64,000 nt of DNA from Hyphomicrobiales bacterium. Its GTDB lineage: Bacteria; Pseudomonadota; Alphaproteobacteria; Rhizobiales; Rhizobiaceae. Location of the stretch: assembly GCA_900467745.1 (NCBI GenBank), contig UBQW01000062.1:1-64000 (forward strand), in the 5' to 3' direction. A program made the position numbers and the translations under genes. Positions 16,386 to 26,012 of this stretch are shown in pieces. The notes under the pieces were generated by a model, which saw only the letters and a program-made list of their open reading frames with translations, ran no database searches and had not been told where the DNA came from. Each line of letters starts with the position of its first letter. The stretch's first letter is position 1.

Positions 16386-17180
16386 ATGGTACATCTTGCG
16401 CAATCGCTTGCGGCAATCAAAATTCCCGATCTGAGCGGCAAGGCAGTTCTGATCACCGGCGCCTCGACCGGAATTGGCGCCGCACTCGCCAGGGCGTTCG
16501 CCGCCCAGGAAATGAAAGTCGGCATTCACTACAATTCGAGCCGCGAGCAGGCGCAGGCGCTGGCCGACGAGATCAAGGCGGCGGGCGGTCACGTTCACCT
16601 CGTCCATGGCGACGTGTCCAAAGAGGGTGAGACCGAGCGCGTTGTCGAAGAAACCGCCAAGACATTCGGCCATCTCGACGGCTTGGTAAACAACGCTGGC
16701 GGCATGCTGGGCCGCAAGCCCACGGCAGAGTTCACCGACGAGCATTACGAGAAGGTGATGGACCTCAACGCGCGCTCCGTGCTGGCTGCAACCCGCGCGG
16801 CCCATCCCTGGTTGAAAAAACAGGGCGGGTTCATCATCAACACCACATCGATAGCAGCCCGAAACGGCGGTGGTGGCGGCGCCATTCTTTACGCCGCCGC
16901 CAAGGGCTTCGTCTCCACCATCACCCGGGGCCATGCGAAGGAGTTCGTGCCCGACCGCATTCGCGTCAACGCGGTCGCACCAGGGGTGATCGCTACGCCG
17001 TTCCACGAGCGCTATACCAACTCCGAACAGATGGAGATGCAGCGCAAGTCGATTCCGATGGGTTTCGTCGGCACGCCGGAGGATTGCATCGGTGCCTATC
17101 TGTTTCTCGCATCGCCGACGCTATCCGGCTACGTCACCGGCCAGATCGTCGAGGTTAATGGCGGACAGCTCATGCCCTGA
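16386..17180 (+). CDS. Short-chain dehydrogenase/reductase (SDR)
   Basis: A classical 264-residue SDR. The NAD(P)-binding TGASTGIG is at about 22-29, and NNAG sits after the fourth strand. The catalytic Ser lies in NTTSIAA and YAAAK supplies the Tyr and Lys. The NAVAPGVIATPF segment and the C-terminal SGYVTGQIVEVNGGQ are typical of the FabG-like subgroup. It oxidises or reduces an alcohol/ketone whose identity cannot be read from the sequence. Start at ATG 16386, with GGGAGAT nearby. It follows a GST gene, with which it may be co-transcribed. Confidence 0.9.
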   Translation: MVHLAQSLAAIKIPDLSGKAVLITGASTGIGAALARAFAAQEMKVGIHYNSSREQAQALADEIKAAGGHVHLVHGDVSKEGETERVVEETAKTFGHLDGLVNNAGGMLGRKPTAEFTDEHYEKVMDLNARSVLAATRAAHPWLKKQGGFIINTTSIAARNGGGGGAILYAAAKGFVSTITRGHAKEFVPDRIRVNAVAPGVIATPFHERYTNSEQMEMQRKSIPMGFVGTPEDCIGAYLFLASPTLSGYVTGQIVEVNGGQLMP

Positions 17181-17279
17181 CTTGCAGTGGGGCAATTCGA
17201 TAGGCCCTGACGTCGATCCAAGGAACTTTTGCAGCGCAACAACGTTCCCTGAAGGCTAACAACCAAGCGGGGGCGTTCC

Positions 17280-19370
17280 ATGAGCTTTTCGTTTTCAGAA
17301 CTCGACTTTCTCAAGCCCGAACTGGGGGCCGAATATACCGGCCAGGGAACGCATTTCGCGGTGTTTTCCGCCCATGCCGAACAGATGGAGCTCTGCCTCT
17401 TCTCGCCCGATGGCAAGGACGAGGTCGCGCGCATGGCACTTCCCAAACGCGAGGGCGACATCTGGTCCGGCTATATCGCAGGTGTCGGCCCAGGTACCGT
17501 TTACGGCTATCGCGCCCACGGTCCTTACGACCCGCAGGCCGGTCATCGGTTCAACCCGAACAAGCTGCTGCTCGACCCCTATGCCAAGCAGGTTCTTGGC
17601 GAACTCAAGTGGGACGACGCACTCTACGGCTACACGATCGGCGCCAAGGATGATGACCTCTCCTTCGACGACCGCGACAGCGCTCCCTATATGGTCAAGG
17701 GCATCGTGCAGGACCCGGATTTCGACTGGGACGGCGACCAGGCGATCCGCCGTACCTGGACGGATACGATCATCTATGAGGCGCATGTGCGCGGGATGAC
17801 GATGACGCACCCCGATGTGCCCGATGAGCTGCGTGGCACGTTTCTCGGCATGTGCAGTGAGCCGATCATCGATCACCTGACCAAACTCGGAATATCAGCA
17901 ATCGAGCTGCTGCCGATCCAGCATTTTCCAAACGACCGCTATCTCCTCGAAAAAGGCCTCACCAACTACTGGGGCTACCAGACGCTGGGCTTCTTCGCGC
18001 CGCAGCCGCGATACTTGTCGGGAAGCAGGATCACCGAGTTCAAGACGATGGTGAAGGCGTTCCACGCCGCCGGCATCGAGGTCATCATGGATGTGGTCTA
18101 TAACCACACGGCCGAAGGCAGCGAACGCGGGCCGACGCTCTCTTTTCGTGGGCTCGACAATGCCAGCTACTACATCCTCTCGCCAGATGATCCGCGCCAC
18201 ACCTATGACACGACAGGGACCGGCAACACGCTGAACGTTGCGCACCCCATGGTCATGCGGATGGTGCTCGACAGCCTGCGTTACTGGGTCGGCGTGATGC
18301 ACGTCGATGGTTTCCGCTTTGACCTCGCGAGCACGTTGGGGCGCCAGGACCTCGACTTCGACCGCCAGGGCATCTTCTTCAGCGCGATACGTCAGGACCC
18401 GATCCTTTCGGGCGTGAAACTGATCGCCGAACCCTGGGATGTCGGTGAAGGCGGCTACCAGGTCGGTGGCTTTCCACATCCCTTCCGGGAATGGAACGAC
18501 AAGTTCCGCGACGACACCAGGCGTTTTTGGAAAGGCGACGGCGGCATGGCGCCCGACATGGCAGCAAGGCTCACCGGCTCGCAGTTGCAGTTCAATCACT
18601 CCGACCGCGCTTCGACATCGTCGGTCAACCTTCTGTCTGCCCATGACGGCTTCACGCTGATGGACACAGTCTCGTTCAACGAAAAGCACAACGATGCGAA
18701 CGGCGAAGACAATCGAGACGGCCATTCCGACAATCACTCCGACAACATGGGGGCAGAGGGCGCGACCGACGACAACGGCATCCGCGAAGCTCGCTCTCGC
18801 CGCCGTCGTAACATGATGGCGACCCTGCTTCTCAGCCAAGGCGTGCCGATGATCGTGGCGGGCGACGAAGTCGGAAATAGCCAGGGCGGAAACAACAACA
18901 CCTATTGTCAGGACAACGAAACCGGCTGGGTCGATTGGTCCGGCCTTGACGATCCCTTCCTGACCTTCTGCCAGAAGATGATAGCTTTGCGCAAAGAGTA
19001 CCCCGAGCTTCGCCAGGAACGCTTCCTGACCGGCGCAGTCGGCGAGGACGGGCGCACCGAAATCGCCTGGTATCGCCCTGATGGACAACAGATGGGCGAA
19101 GAGGACTGGAACGATCCGGAGCTTCGTCTGCTCAGCGTTTATATTTCCTATAGCGCCAACACGCCTGACGTCGACACGCGTGCAGGTTTGTTCACGGTGC
19201 TCAACGCCGGCGGAGATTGCGAGATCCGTCTGCCTCAGGTCAACGAGATCAACGAGTGGAGCCGCGTGCTTTCCACCGGTGTGGACGACCCCTTCACCAG
19301 ACTGGATGTTGATGAACCGCTGACGGTTGAGCGCGAAAGCGTAGCCGCGTTCATTCCAAGGGGCGGCTAG
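17280..19370 (+). CDS. glgX: Glycogen debranching enzyme GlgX
   Basis: This 696-residue GH13 isoamylase-type enzyme cleaves alpha-1,6 branches of phosphorylase-limit glycogen. The N-terminal CBM48 domain includes GTHFAVFSAHAEQMELCLFS. The GH13 core has EAHVRGMT, DVVYNHTAEGSERGPTLSFR, the nucleophile Asp in DGFRFDLAS, the acid/base Glu in LIAEPWDVG and the third Asp in LLSAHDGFTLMD. Length is normal. No other glycogen gene (glgA, glgB, glgC, glgP) is adjacent. Start ATG at 17280; the Shine-Dalgarno is only the G-rich GCGGGGG. Confidence 0.93.
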   Translation: MSFSFSELDFLKPELGAEYTGQGTHFAVFSAHAEQMELCLFSPDGKDEVARMALPKREGDIWSGYIAGVGPGTVYGYRAHGPYDPQAGHRFNPNKLLLDPYAKQVLGELKWDDALYGYTIGAKDDDLSFDDRDSAPYMVKGIVQDPDFDWDGDQAIRRTWTDTIIYEAHVRGMTMTHPDVPDELRGTFLGMCSEPIIDHLTKLGISAIELLPIQHFPNDRYLLEKGLTNYWGYQTLGFFAPQPRYLSGSRITEFKTMVKAFHAAGIEVIMDVVYNHTAEGSERGPTLSFRGLDNASYYILSPDDPRHTYDTTGTGNTLNVAHPMVMRMVLDSLRYWVGVMHVDGFRFDLASTLGRQDLDFDRQGIFFSAIRQDPILSGVKLIAEPWDVGEGGYQVGGFPHPFREWNDKFRDDTRRFWKGDGGMAPDMAARLTGSQLQFNHSDRASTSSVNLLSAHDGFTLMDTVSFNEKHNDANGEDNRDGHSDNHSDNMGAEGATDDNGIREARSRRRRNMMATLLLSQGVPMIVAGDEVGNSQGGNNNTYCQDNETGWVDWSGLDDPFLTFCQKMIALRKEYPELRQERFLTGAVGEDGRTEIAWYRPDGQQMGEEDWNDPELRLLSVYISYSANTPDVDTRAGLFTVLNAGGDCEIRLPQVNEINEWSRVLSTGVDDPFTRLDVDEPLTVERESVAAFIPRGG

Positions 19371-19397
19371 ACGAAGCAAGGAGCGAGCCGCCGTGGC

Positions 19398-20990
19398 TTA
19401 TGGCTGCACGTCACGCTCGTCGAGCGCGGCCATTGCCTCGGCCAGTGCTGCGCGCACCCGGTCGCGCTCCTTGGGGTCCAACTGACCAAGATCCAGGTGC
19501 AAATCGAGCCCCGAAAAATGCTCGCTCATGACGCGGATCGCCTGATCCTCGCCCAGAATCAGGCCATTGACGGCATAGGGCACGATTTCCCGCTGTATCC
19601 CCTTCATGGTGATCGGCGGCAACGGCGTGGCATCAACCATATCCTTCACCAGCGCGTATGTCTCGTAGCTGATGACGATCTTGCCGCCCTCGGCGATCGA
19701 TTGCAGGCGGGCGGCCAGATTGGCCTCGGCGCCAATAATCGTGTAATCCATCCGGTCGTTGCTGCCGAAATTGCCAACATTGCAGTAGCCACTATTGATC
19801 CCCATGCGGACGACGAAGGGCTCTTCCGTGCCCTCGCCGCGCCATTTCGCTTTCAGCTCGCCAAGCCGGTGCTGCATGTCAATTGCCATCTTCAGACAGG
19901 CTTTGGCATCTTCTGCCGCCCCATTCGTCTCCGGATCGCCGAAGAAGACCAGTACGGCGTCTCCGATGAACTTGTCGAGCGTGCCGCCATGCTTGAGTGC
20001 GATCGCTGACATCTCCGTCAGGTATTCGTTGAGCATTTCCGTCAACGCCTCCGGCTGCAGGCGTTCGGTCGTTGCCGTGAAATCCTTGATGTCGGAGAAA
20101 AAGATCGTCAGCCGCTTGCGTTCGGTATGAACCACGACGTCCTTCTGACCGCTGAAGATCCCCTTGTAGATCTGAGGCGACAGATATCGAGAAATCTTAA
20201 GCGATATGCTGGCCAGAAACTCGTTGGTGGATTCCAGGTCACGATTGAACCCCTGTATCAACGCCGCTTGCCGTTGTTGGAGAAAAATCAATGCCATGCC
20301 GAGCACGGCTGAGCAAAGAAAGTAAAATAGAAGGTACTTGAAGGCAAAGACGTTGCCGGCGAAGGGCTGCCGGATGATGATCTCCTGGATGCCGCGAACG
20401 TCTCCAATCTTCCAGTCTGTCTTCGGGCTCTGCGGGTGTGTGTTGTGACAGGCAACGCAGGCCTGCGCCATGAGCACCGGCGTGACCAGACGGAAGGTGT
20501 TGGTGAACCCGCTCCGGTTTATGTCACTCAAGGTCTGCTTCGGATCGGCGCGCAGCGCGGCTAGCGACGCGGTCTCGAAGTGGTCGAGATCATGCGGTGC
20601 CCGTTTTTGAAACGGCAGGTCGGAAACGAAGCGATAGGTGATGTTCGCCTGCTGTTGCTTGATCACGTCCCCGAGTTCGAGCGAAAGCGTGGCGGGTATG
20701 GGGATCGCACCGGGAATGGTCGCGTATTCATGGGTGACCGGCGTGCCGGTATCCATTCCGGCAGCGTGGGCCGCAAGTATCCGGCCGACCACGTTGGTGG
20801 CATAATAGGAGCGAATGCTCGTAATGAGCGAGCTCATGTCTTGAGCCTGCCGCTTCAGTGCACTTTGCGAGAGGTTGCTGACATCCATCCACACGGCAAG
20901 CGGCAGCCCGGCGAGCATCGCGATCACCACAGTCGTGATGAAGTAGCCGTTCTTCCTCGCAATGGAACCGTGATCAGCGTTGCCTGCCAT
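19398..20990 (-). CDS. Membrane nucleotide cyclase (class III) with periplasmic c-type-heme sensor domain
   Basis: Start ATG at 20990 after GAGGGGG. A first transmembrane helix (about 15-37) is followed by about 180 periplasmic residues resembling DUF3365/Tll0287-like sensor domains. These hold one CVACH motif (Cys178, Cys181, His182), the covalent heme-c site. A second helix (about 217-240) leads to a class III cyclase domain. Catalytic residues are present: Asp300 in FFSDIKDFT, Lys340 and Asp344 in GGTLDKFIGD, Thr in DYTIIG, Asn/Arg in NLAARL. The Lys-Thr pair points to ATP as substrate. The protein probably makes cAMP in response to periplasmic redox or a small ligand. Confidence 0.88.
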   Translation of the reverse strand: MAGNADHGSIARKNGYFITTVVIAMLAGLPLAVWMDVSNLSQSALKRQAQDMSSLITSIRSYYATNVVGRILAAHAAGMDTGTPVTHEYATIPGAIPIPATLSLELGDVIKQQQANITYRFVSDLPFQKRAPHDLDHFETASLAALRADPKQTLSDINRSGFTNTFRLVTPVLMAQACVACHNTHPQSPKTDWKIGDVRGIQEIIIRQPFAGNVFAFKYLLFYFLCSAVLGMALIFLQQRQAALIQGFNRDLESTNEFLASISLKISRYLSPQIYKGIFSGQKDVVVHTERKRLTIFFSDIKDFTATTERLQPEALTEMLNEYLTEMSAIALKHGGTLDKFIGDAVLVFFGDPETNGAAEDAKACLKMAIDMQHRLGELKAKWRGEGTEEPFVVRMGINSGYCNVGNFGSNDRMDYTIIGAEANLAARLQSIAEGGKIVISYETYALVKDMVDATPLPPITMKGIQREIVPYAVNGLILGEDQAIRVMSEHFSGLDLHLDLGQLDPKERDRVRAALAEAMAALDERDVQP

Positions 20991-21436
20991 GCACCCCCTC
21001 GTCTTTAACAAGGATCATCCTACCGGACGCCACCGAATGCCATGCACATGCCGTCGCGGGACATTAAACGATCAAGCGACAACGAACTGGATAATCGCAC
21101 GGCGACCGATCAGCGTCGAGCGATACGGCATCGAAACCTTCGACTTAAGTGGGATCGCCCGCCATTTGCATTCCCGTATGCGAATTCCCATATATTTTTA
21201 AGGAAAATCAGGATTCGGCGCCGCACGCTGGCTGATAGCGTATCGCAATTTACGAAAATCAAACCATAAGCTGTTGCTTTCTGCGACAAAACCCGGTTGC
21301 TTAAGATATTCGACCGGTTGGATTGATAAGGTTGATGCGGTACGTAAGACAAACGGCTTGTGGAAATGCAACGCTTGGCATCAGGTTCAGATGATGATCA
21401 CGGTAGTGCGGTGGGTCGGACCATTTTGAAAAAGCG
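20991..21436. promoter_or_regulatory. 445-bp intergenic region between divergent cyclase and MBL-hydrolase genes
   Basis: No gene is visible. The middle is AT-rich relative to its surroundings (about 21180-21340), as expected for two back-to-back promoters, but I could not single out a convincing -35/-10 pair or operator. Confidence 0.4.
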
Positions 21437-22267
21437 ATGAGTAAAGATCTCTTTCAAGTAAAGTTCTGGGGCGTGCGCGGCAGTATCCCGGTCTCCGGGT
21501 CTGAGTTCGATCGCTATGGTGGCAACACCTCCTGCATCGAAATTCGCTGTGGCGAACACCGTATGATCTTCGACGCGGGCTCCGGCGCCCGCGAGGCGGG
21601 GCTTTGCATGCTCAACGAGCAGGTTCGCGACGTCGATCTGTTCTTCAGCCACTGTCACTATGACCACATCATCGGGCTGCCGTTCTTCAAGGCCATCTAC
21701 TATCCGTCGATCGATTTGCGCATCTGGTCCGGCCATCTCGATGGCAAGATGACCACGCGCGAAATGATCGAGCAATTCATCAGCCCGCCATGGTTCCCTG
21801 TGAAGACCGACATCTGCCAAGCGACGATGAGCTTCCGCGATTTTCACGCCGGGCAGATCCTGGAACCGCATCCAGGCATCAGGATCAAGACCTTCATGCT
21901 GAACCACCCTGGTGGCGCGATCGGCTATCGCGTCGAGTATCAGGGCCGTTCCATCGCGCTGGTCTACGATATCGAGCACACGCCCGGTACCCACGACCCC
22001 GTCGCGTTGGAAATGATGCGGGACGTCGATCTCGCTGTCTACGACTGCACTTATAACGAAGACGAAATGCAGCGCTTCAAGGGCTTCGGCCACTCGACGT
22101 GGCAGCACGGCATCGAACTGGCGAAGATGGCCGGCACTAAACAGTTCGCACTCTTCCACCACGCGCCATCGCGCACCGATGCGCAACTGGAAGACATGGA
22201 AAAGCAGGCACAGGCCGCCTTCCCGAGCTCCTTCGCCGCCCGCGACAACCAGGTTCTGGAACTCTAG
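21437..22267 (+). CDS. Metallo-beta-lactamase-fold hydrolase
   Basis: This 276-residue soluble protein starts VKFWGVRGSIPVSGSEFDRY and has the metal motif FFSHCHYDHIIGLPF (HxHxDH). A third ligand His lies in MLNHPGGAIGY, an Asp in LAVYDCTYN and a final His in FGHSTWQ or FALFHHAPS. This subgroup is annotated variously as MBL hydrolase or cyclic-nucleotide/RNA phosphodiesterase-like. Divergent from one cyclase and close to three others, it could degrade the cyclic nucleotide they make; that is inference. It converges with, and overlaps by 4 bp, the deacetylase gene. Confidence 0.85.
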   Translation: MSKDLFQVKFWGVRGSIPVSGSEFDRYGGNTSCIEIRCGEHRMIFDAGSGAREAGLCMLNEQVRDVDLFFSHCHYDHIIGLPFFKAIYYPSIDLRIWSGHLDGKMTTREMIEQFISPPWFPVKTDICQATMSFRDFHAGQILEPHPGIRIKTFMLNHPGGAIGYRVEYQGRSIALVYDIEHTPGTHDPVALEMMRDVDLAVYDCTYNEDEMQRFKGFGHSTWQHGIELAKMAGTKQFALFHHAPSRTDAQLEDMEKQAQAAFPSSFAARDNQVLEL

Positions 22268-23016
22268 GCTTCGACCAGAGCCGCCGCTGATTTCCAGTCG
22301 ACGGCGGGATGGGCGCTCGTCTCTGCCATAAGGTCAGAGAGGAACGCCCAGGCGGTCTGATCATGCACGAGATGGTGCGTGAGAATGCCGATCGGCTCCG
22401 CATCATCATCGAAGCGGGCCCGCAGTTCCTTCACTACGTCAGCTACCAGCTCGTCATGCGGCCTGCCGCCACGGATGCCGTGCCAGTTCATGATGTCGAC
22501 GTGGGTATTCAGCAGCCGTATCGGGCTTTCCGCCTTGGCGGCTCCGTAGACCGACAGGACCTCAAGACCAAACGCCGGCAACTCCCCAATGAGCGCACTG
22601 TTGATCCGGTTCCAAGGCGGCACCAGGATGGAGATGAATTGCGACCCGAACAGCCGTTGCAGAATGGCATATCCGTCGCGCAACTCGCCGAGGACGATGT
22701 CGGGCGCGCGATGGGCGCCGAGCTCCTGCTTCTTCTCGTCACGCCCTGCGTGATTGGTATGCGACCATCCATGCAATGCCACCAGCACATGCCGCTCCTC
22801 AGCCAACCGCGCGGTAAGCGGCTCGCCCGTGGACGCCGGAATGACGGCGAGGGTCAACGGCACTTTGGCGTCGGTGGTCAACTTCAGCAGCTGTTCCAGC
22901 GCCGGCGTCGGCTCGATCGCATCGTCGTCGCGAAGCCAGAAGCGGGCGGTCTTGCCGGAGGCCTGCCAACGGCCGAGCTCCACCCGCAACGGCGCCCAGA
23001 TGTCGTGAGCCATCAT
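22264..23016 (-). CDS. Polysaccharide deacetylase (NodB-like) family protein
   Basis: From ATG at 23016 (overlapping the upstream glycosyltransferase stop) the 250-residue protein shows a NodB-type layout: FWLRDDDAIEPTP with the acidic base and metal Asp, VALHGWSHTNH with two metal-binding His, PPWNRIN and late ILTHHLVHD. It lacks an obvious signal peptide, so it may act on a cytoplasmic or lipid-linked sugar intermediate. It forms an operon with the GT4 gene and probably removes an acetyl group from a hexosamine in the same product. Confidence 0.8.
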   Translation of the reverse strand: MMAHDIWAPLRVELGRWQASGKTARFWLRDDDAIEPTPALEQLLKLTTDAKVPLTLAVIPASTGEPLTARLAEERHVLVALHGWSHTNHAGRDEKKQELGAHRAPDIVLGELRDGYAILQRLFGSQFISILVPPWNRINSALIGELPAFGLEVLSVYGAAKAESPIRLLNTHVDIMNWHGIRGGRPHDELVADVVKELRARFDDDAEPIGILTHHLVHDQTAWAFLSDLMAETSAHPAVDWKSAAALVEA

Positions 23017-24101
23017 CGTTCTTTTCCTATGTATCTGCATAAATTGGAGTTGATCGCCTTTGCCGCGATTGCAAGCGATCGTTCGGCCAAGACGAAGCGG
23101 CGTGCCGCGTTCGCCATATCGGTGCGTTTCGAGGCATCGTCGAGCAATCCGCTGATCGCCGAAGCGTAGGCGGCGATATCCCCCTCTGCCGTTAGCAAGC
23201 CAGTCACCTCAGACAGCACGACTTCTGGAACGCCCGCCGTGTTCTGCGCGACCACCGGTAGGCCCGCCGCCTGTGCCTCGAGATAGGCAAGCCCGTAGGC
23301 TTCACCGCAGCCGGGCCATACGTAGATGCCTGATCTTCCAAGGTCCTCAACGATATCGTCAGCACCACGCTCTCCGAGCCAATCGATCCGCCCCGGCTCG
23401 AATGTTGCGAAGAGGCGTTCGACCTCACCACGCATCGGACCGTCCCCCACGATCGCGAGCGTCCAAGGTTTGTCTCTTATCGTTACCAGCGCTTCGGCGA
23501 GCATCGCGTAGCTCTGCATCTTGTCGCCGGCACGCATCATCGCGACCGTGATCAGCCGTGTGGGCTCCGGCACTGACTGGAGGCCTTCAAATGCCGCCGT
23601 ATCGATGAAAGGGGCGAGTGCCGCGATGTGCGCCTCGGGGATTGCCCGCTCAAGGCCCTCTCGGTCTCGCCGCGTGAAGCCGATATTGACCGCGGCATCC
23701 CGAACCATTGCGCCGATCCGCGCCTGATACGGCGCCCAATCGGTCTGATCGCGTTTGGGAGAGTAGGATGCTTCAGCAGTAATCAAGGGTATGCCGAATT
23801 CCGCACATAGCACCGGCCCGAACGGATCGACCGACTTGTAATAGGGATGATAGCAGAACCACAGATCGGGCTGGCGTCCGCCCGTCCACTCGGCCCGCAG
23901 CCGCTGTAGCTCCAAGGCCGCCTCGCCTTCGACCCTTGCCGCCGCTTCCGGCGTCGATGCGAAGCTGCGGAATTCGGATGCGACCTGGACCGTATGGCCG
24001 CCCATCTGCAAGGCGCGGATCAGCAGCCGCCCCATCAGCCGGTCACCCGAGGGCACCGGATGGTTGGGCGACTTCAGCGGTGCGTAAAATGCTATGCGCA
24101 T
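23013..24101 (-). CDS. Glycosyltransferase family 4 protein
   Basis: From MRIAFYAPLKSPNHPVPSGD (ATG at 24101; an alternative start is four codons upstream) this is a GT-B fold retaining glycosyltransferase of about 362 residues. The Rossmann C-terminal half has LITVAMMRAGDKMQSYAML, LAIVGDGPMRGEVE, and the donor-binding YVWPGCGEAYGLAYLEAQAA (E-x7-E type). Donor and acceptor are unknown. Its stop overlaps the deacetylase start by 4 bp. It diverges from the CyaC-like cyclase gene across a 190-bp promoter region. Confidence 0.88.
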   Translation of the reverse strand: MRIAFYAPLKSPNHPVPSGDRLMGRLLIRALQMGGHTVQVASEFRSFASTPEAAARVEGEAALELQRLRAEWTGGRQPDLWFCYHPYYKSVDPFGPVLCAEFGIPLITAEASYSPKRDQTDWAPYQARIGAMVRDAAVNIGFTRRDREGLERAIPEAHIAALAPFIDTAAFEGLQSVPEPTRLITVAMMRAGDKMQSYAMLAEALVTIRDKPWTLAIVGDGPMRGEVERLFATFEPGRIDWLGERGADDIVEDLGRSGIYVWPGCGEAYGLAYLEAQAAGLPVVAQNTAGVPEVVLSEVTGLLTAEGDIAAYASAISGLLDDASKRTDMANAARRFVLAERSLAIAAKAINSNLCRYIGKER

Positions 24102-24293
24102 CTGGTCACACACTTTAAGACGCAGTGTTCAAGACCGGCCCCTGTGCCCGCCGGGCGAAAGTTTGCTATGGTCTTCATCCTTACGGCTTGCTGACGAACA
24201 TGTGACGTGCACAGACGGTCGAAAGGCGGCAATAAAACTTCAATTACCCTATCACTAATGCAAATGTGATTTGGGTTTCAAGAACGGGATTGA

Positions 24294-26012
24294 ATGGCGA
24301 GCGTCGCAGGCAGCAGCATTTTTTCGGAACGCTCGATCAGGCGCGCCAGGCTCGGCTCCGGCCTTGTCATGTTCGCCTTTGCTTTCCTGCATTTTTCCAA
24401 TCACGCGCTCGGCCTCATTTCGGTTTCTGCAGCGGAAGACGGCAGACGGTTTTTCACCGCACTGTGGCGAAATCCCGTCGGCTCGCTGGCGCTCTATGGC
24501 GCGATCTTCACTCATATCGCCCTGGTCTTGCGCTCGATCTATATCCGCCGTAGCCTCGTCATGCCCAAGGGTGAGGCCGCCCAGATCATTCTTGGCCTGG
24601 CAATTCCAATCTTGTTGATCGATCACGTGATCGGCACCCGTGTGGTGCACGCTCTATATGGCTATCGCGACAATTACGAAACAATCATGCGCACCCTGTG
24701 GATCACCGCGCCTGGCAATGGCTTTCGTCAGGTCGTGGCCCTCGTGGCCGTATGGTTCCACGGTTGCATCGGCCTCCACTACTGGCTGCGGTATCGAAAC
24801 TGGTACAATGACATCGCCGCCTCGCTGCTGGTCGTAGCCATTCTCGTTCCGGTTCTTGCCATTCTCGGTTTTATCGAAATGGGGCGCACCATTGCCGAGC
24901 CGGCCTATGAGGGGATAGCCGACATCGGTCGCTATGAGGCAAACCTCAATTCCCGCTACATGAAGGACCCGCAGGCGATCGCTGAGGTCAGGATGATCCG
25001 CACCGGGCTTTACGGCTCCTTTGCAGGAGCGCTTTTTCTCGTCGTCGCGGCCAGAACGCGTCGCCGCTGGAAGGAGCGCGTCGACCAGATCACCGTGCAC
25101 TATCAAGGCGGGGAAGTGGTGCGTGTTCCGCGCGGCTTCACGGTTCTTGAAGCGAGCAGGCTTGGCGGCATTCCTCATTATTCCGTGTGCGGGGGCAAGG
25201 GCCAGTGCTCAACGTGCCGCGTGCAGGTGTTGAGCGATCTTGACGCTCTCCCGTCCCCCGATCGGATGGAGCAATCGACCCTGAAGCGGATAAACGCTGC
25301 ACCCGATGTCCGGCTTGCCTGTCAGTTGCGCCCGACGCAAGACGTAACGGTGGTGCCACTGTTGCTGCGTGCGGCAGAAGCGGCCCTGCCCGCCAACACA
25401 CAAGAGACGACACCCGGCCGCGAGCGAGAGATCGCCGTTCTGTTTTGCGACATCCGTGACTTCACCGCGCTAACCGAAGATCGCCTGCCTTTCGATATCG
25501 TCTTTTTGCTCAACCGCTACTTCGCCCTGGTCGGCAATGCGGTTGAGAAGGCCGGTGGCCGTATCGATAAATTTATCGGTGATGGTGCAATGGCACTTTT
25601 CGGCATAGGAACCACGCCCGAGGAGGCCTGCCGTCAGGCGCTGTCGGCGGCAGCCTCGATTGCACGTGACATCGAGAAGCTGAGCGAGGAGCTGTCGGAC
25701 GAACTGTCGATGCCGCTGCGCATCGCCATCGGTATCCATACCGGCCCGGCAGTGGTGGGAACGCTGGGTTTTGGCCGCGTTCGCAGCACGACGGCAATTG
25801 GCGACATGGTCAACGTCGCAAGTCGCCTAGAGGCTGCAGCAAAGGAATTCGAGGTCGCGCTTGTCGTCTCAGAGCCCGTTGCAATGCTGGCCGGTGCCGA
25901 CATGGGCGGCATAGAAAGTCGTGAAATCAGCGTCAGAGGCCGCGCACTGCCCTTGAAAGTCTATGTCATTGCACGCGACAAGGCGATCCAACTGCTTGAA
26001 GGACAGACCTGA
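24294..26012 (+). CDS. cyaC: CyaC-like adenylate cyclase: diheme-b membrane anchor, 2Fe-2S ferredoxin domain, class III cyclase
   Basis: A 572-residue three-part protein. Residues about 20-255 form six hydrophobic helices with His33, His37, His74, His111, His119, His156 and His162 placed like the heme-b ligands of SdhC/FrdC-type anchors. Residues about 262-360 are a plant-type ferredoxin with C299-x5-C305-x2-C308 and C343. Residues about 378-555 are a class III cyclase: FCDIRDFT (Asp386), IDKFIGDG (Lys426, Asp430), STTAIGD, NVASRL. S. meliloti CyaC has this architecture and is reported to be a quinone/redox-responsive cyclase. The next gene (FkbM) overlaps by one base. Confidence 0.9.
   Translation: MASVAGSSIFSERSIRRARLGSGLVMFAFAFLHFSNHALGLISVSAAEDGRRFFTALWRNPVGSLALYGAIFTHIALVLRSIYIRRSLVMPKGEAAQIILGLAIPILLIDHVIGTRVVHALYGYRDNYETIMRTLWITAPGNGFRQVVALVAVWFHGCIGLHYWLRYRNWYNDIAASLLVVAILVPVLAILGFIEMGRTIAEPAYEGIADIGRYEANLNSRYMKDPQAIAEVRMIRTGLYGSFAGALFLVVAARTRRRWKERVDQITVHYQGGEVVRVPRGFTVLEASRLGGIPHYSVCGGKGQCSTCRVQVLSDLDALPSPDRMEQSTLKRINAAPDVRLACQLRPTQDVTVVPLLLRAAEAALPANTQETTPGREREIAVLFCDIRDFTALTEDRLPFDIVFLLNRYFALVGNAVEKAGGRIDKFIGDGAMALFGIGTTPEEACRQALSAAASIARDIEKLSEELSDELSMPLRIAIGIHTGPAVVGTLGFGRVRSTTAIGDMVNVASRLEAAAKEFEVALVVSEPVAMLAGADMGGIESREISVRGRALPLKVYVIARDKAIQLLEGQT

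Noticed and set aside
17895..19379. 494-residue minus-strand frame
   Set aside because: Antisense shadow of glgX, which has all GH13 motifs.
19371..19397. Inverted repeat GCGGCT...AGCCGC after glgX as a terminator
   Set aside because: Short stem, long loop and no T tract; too weak to report.
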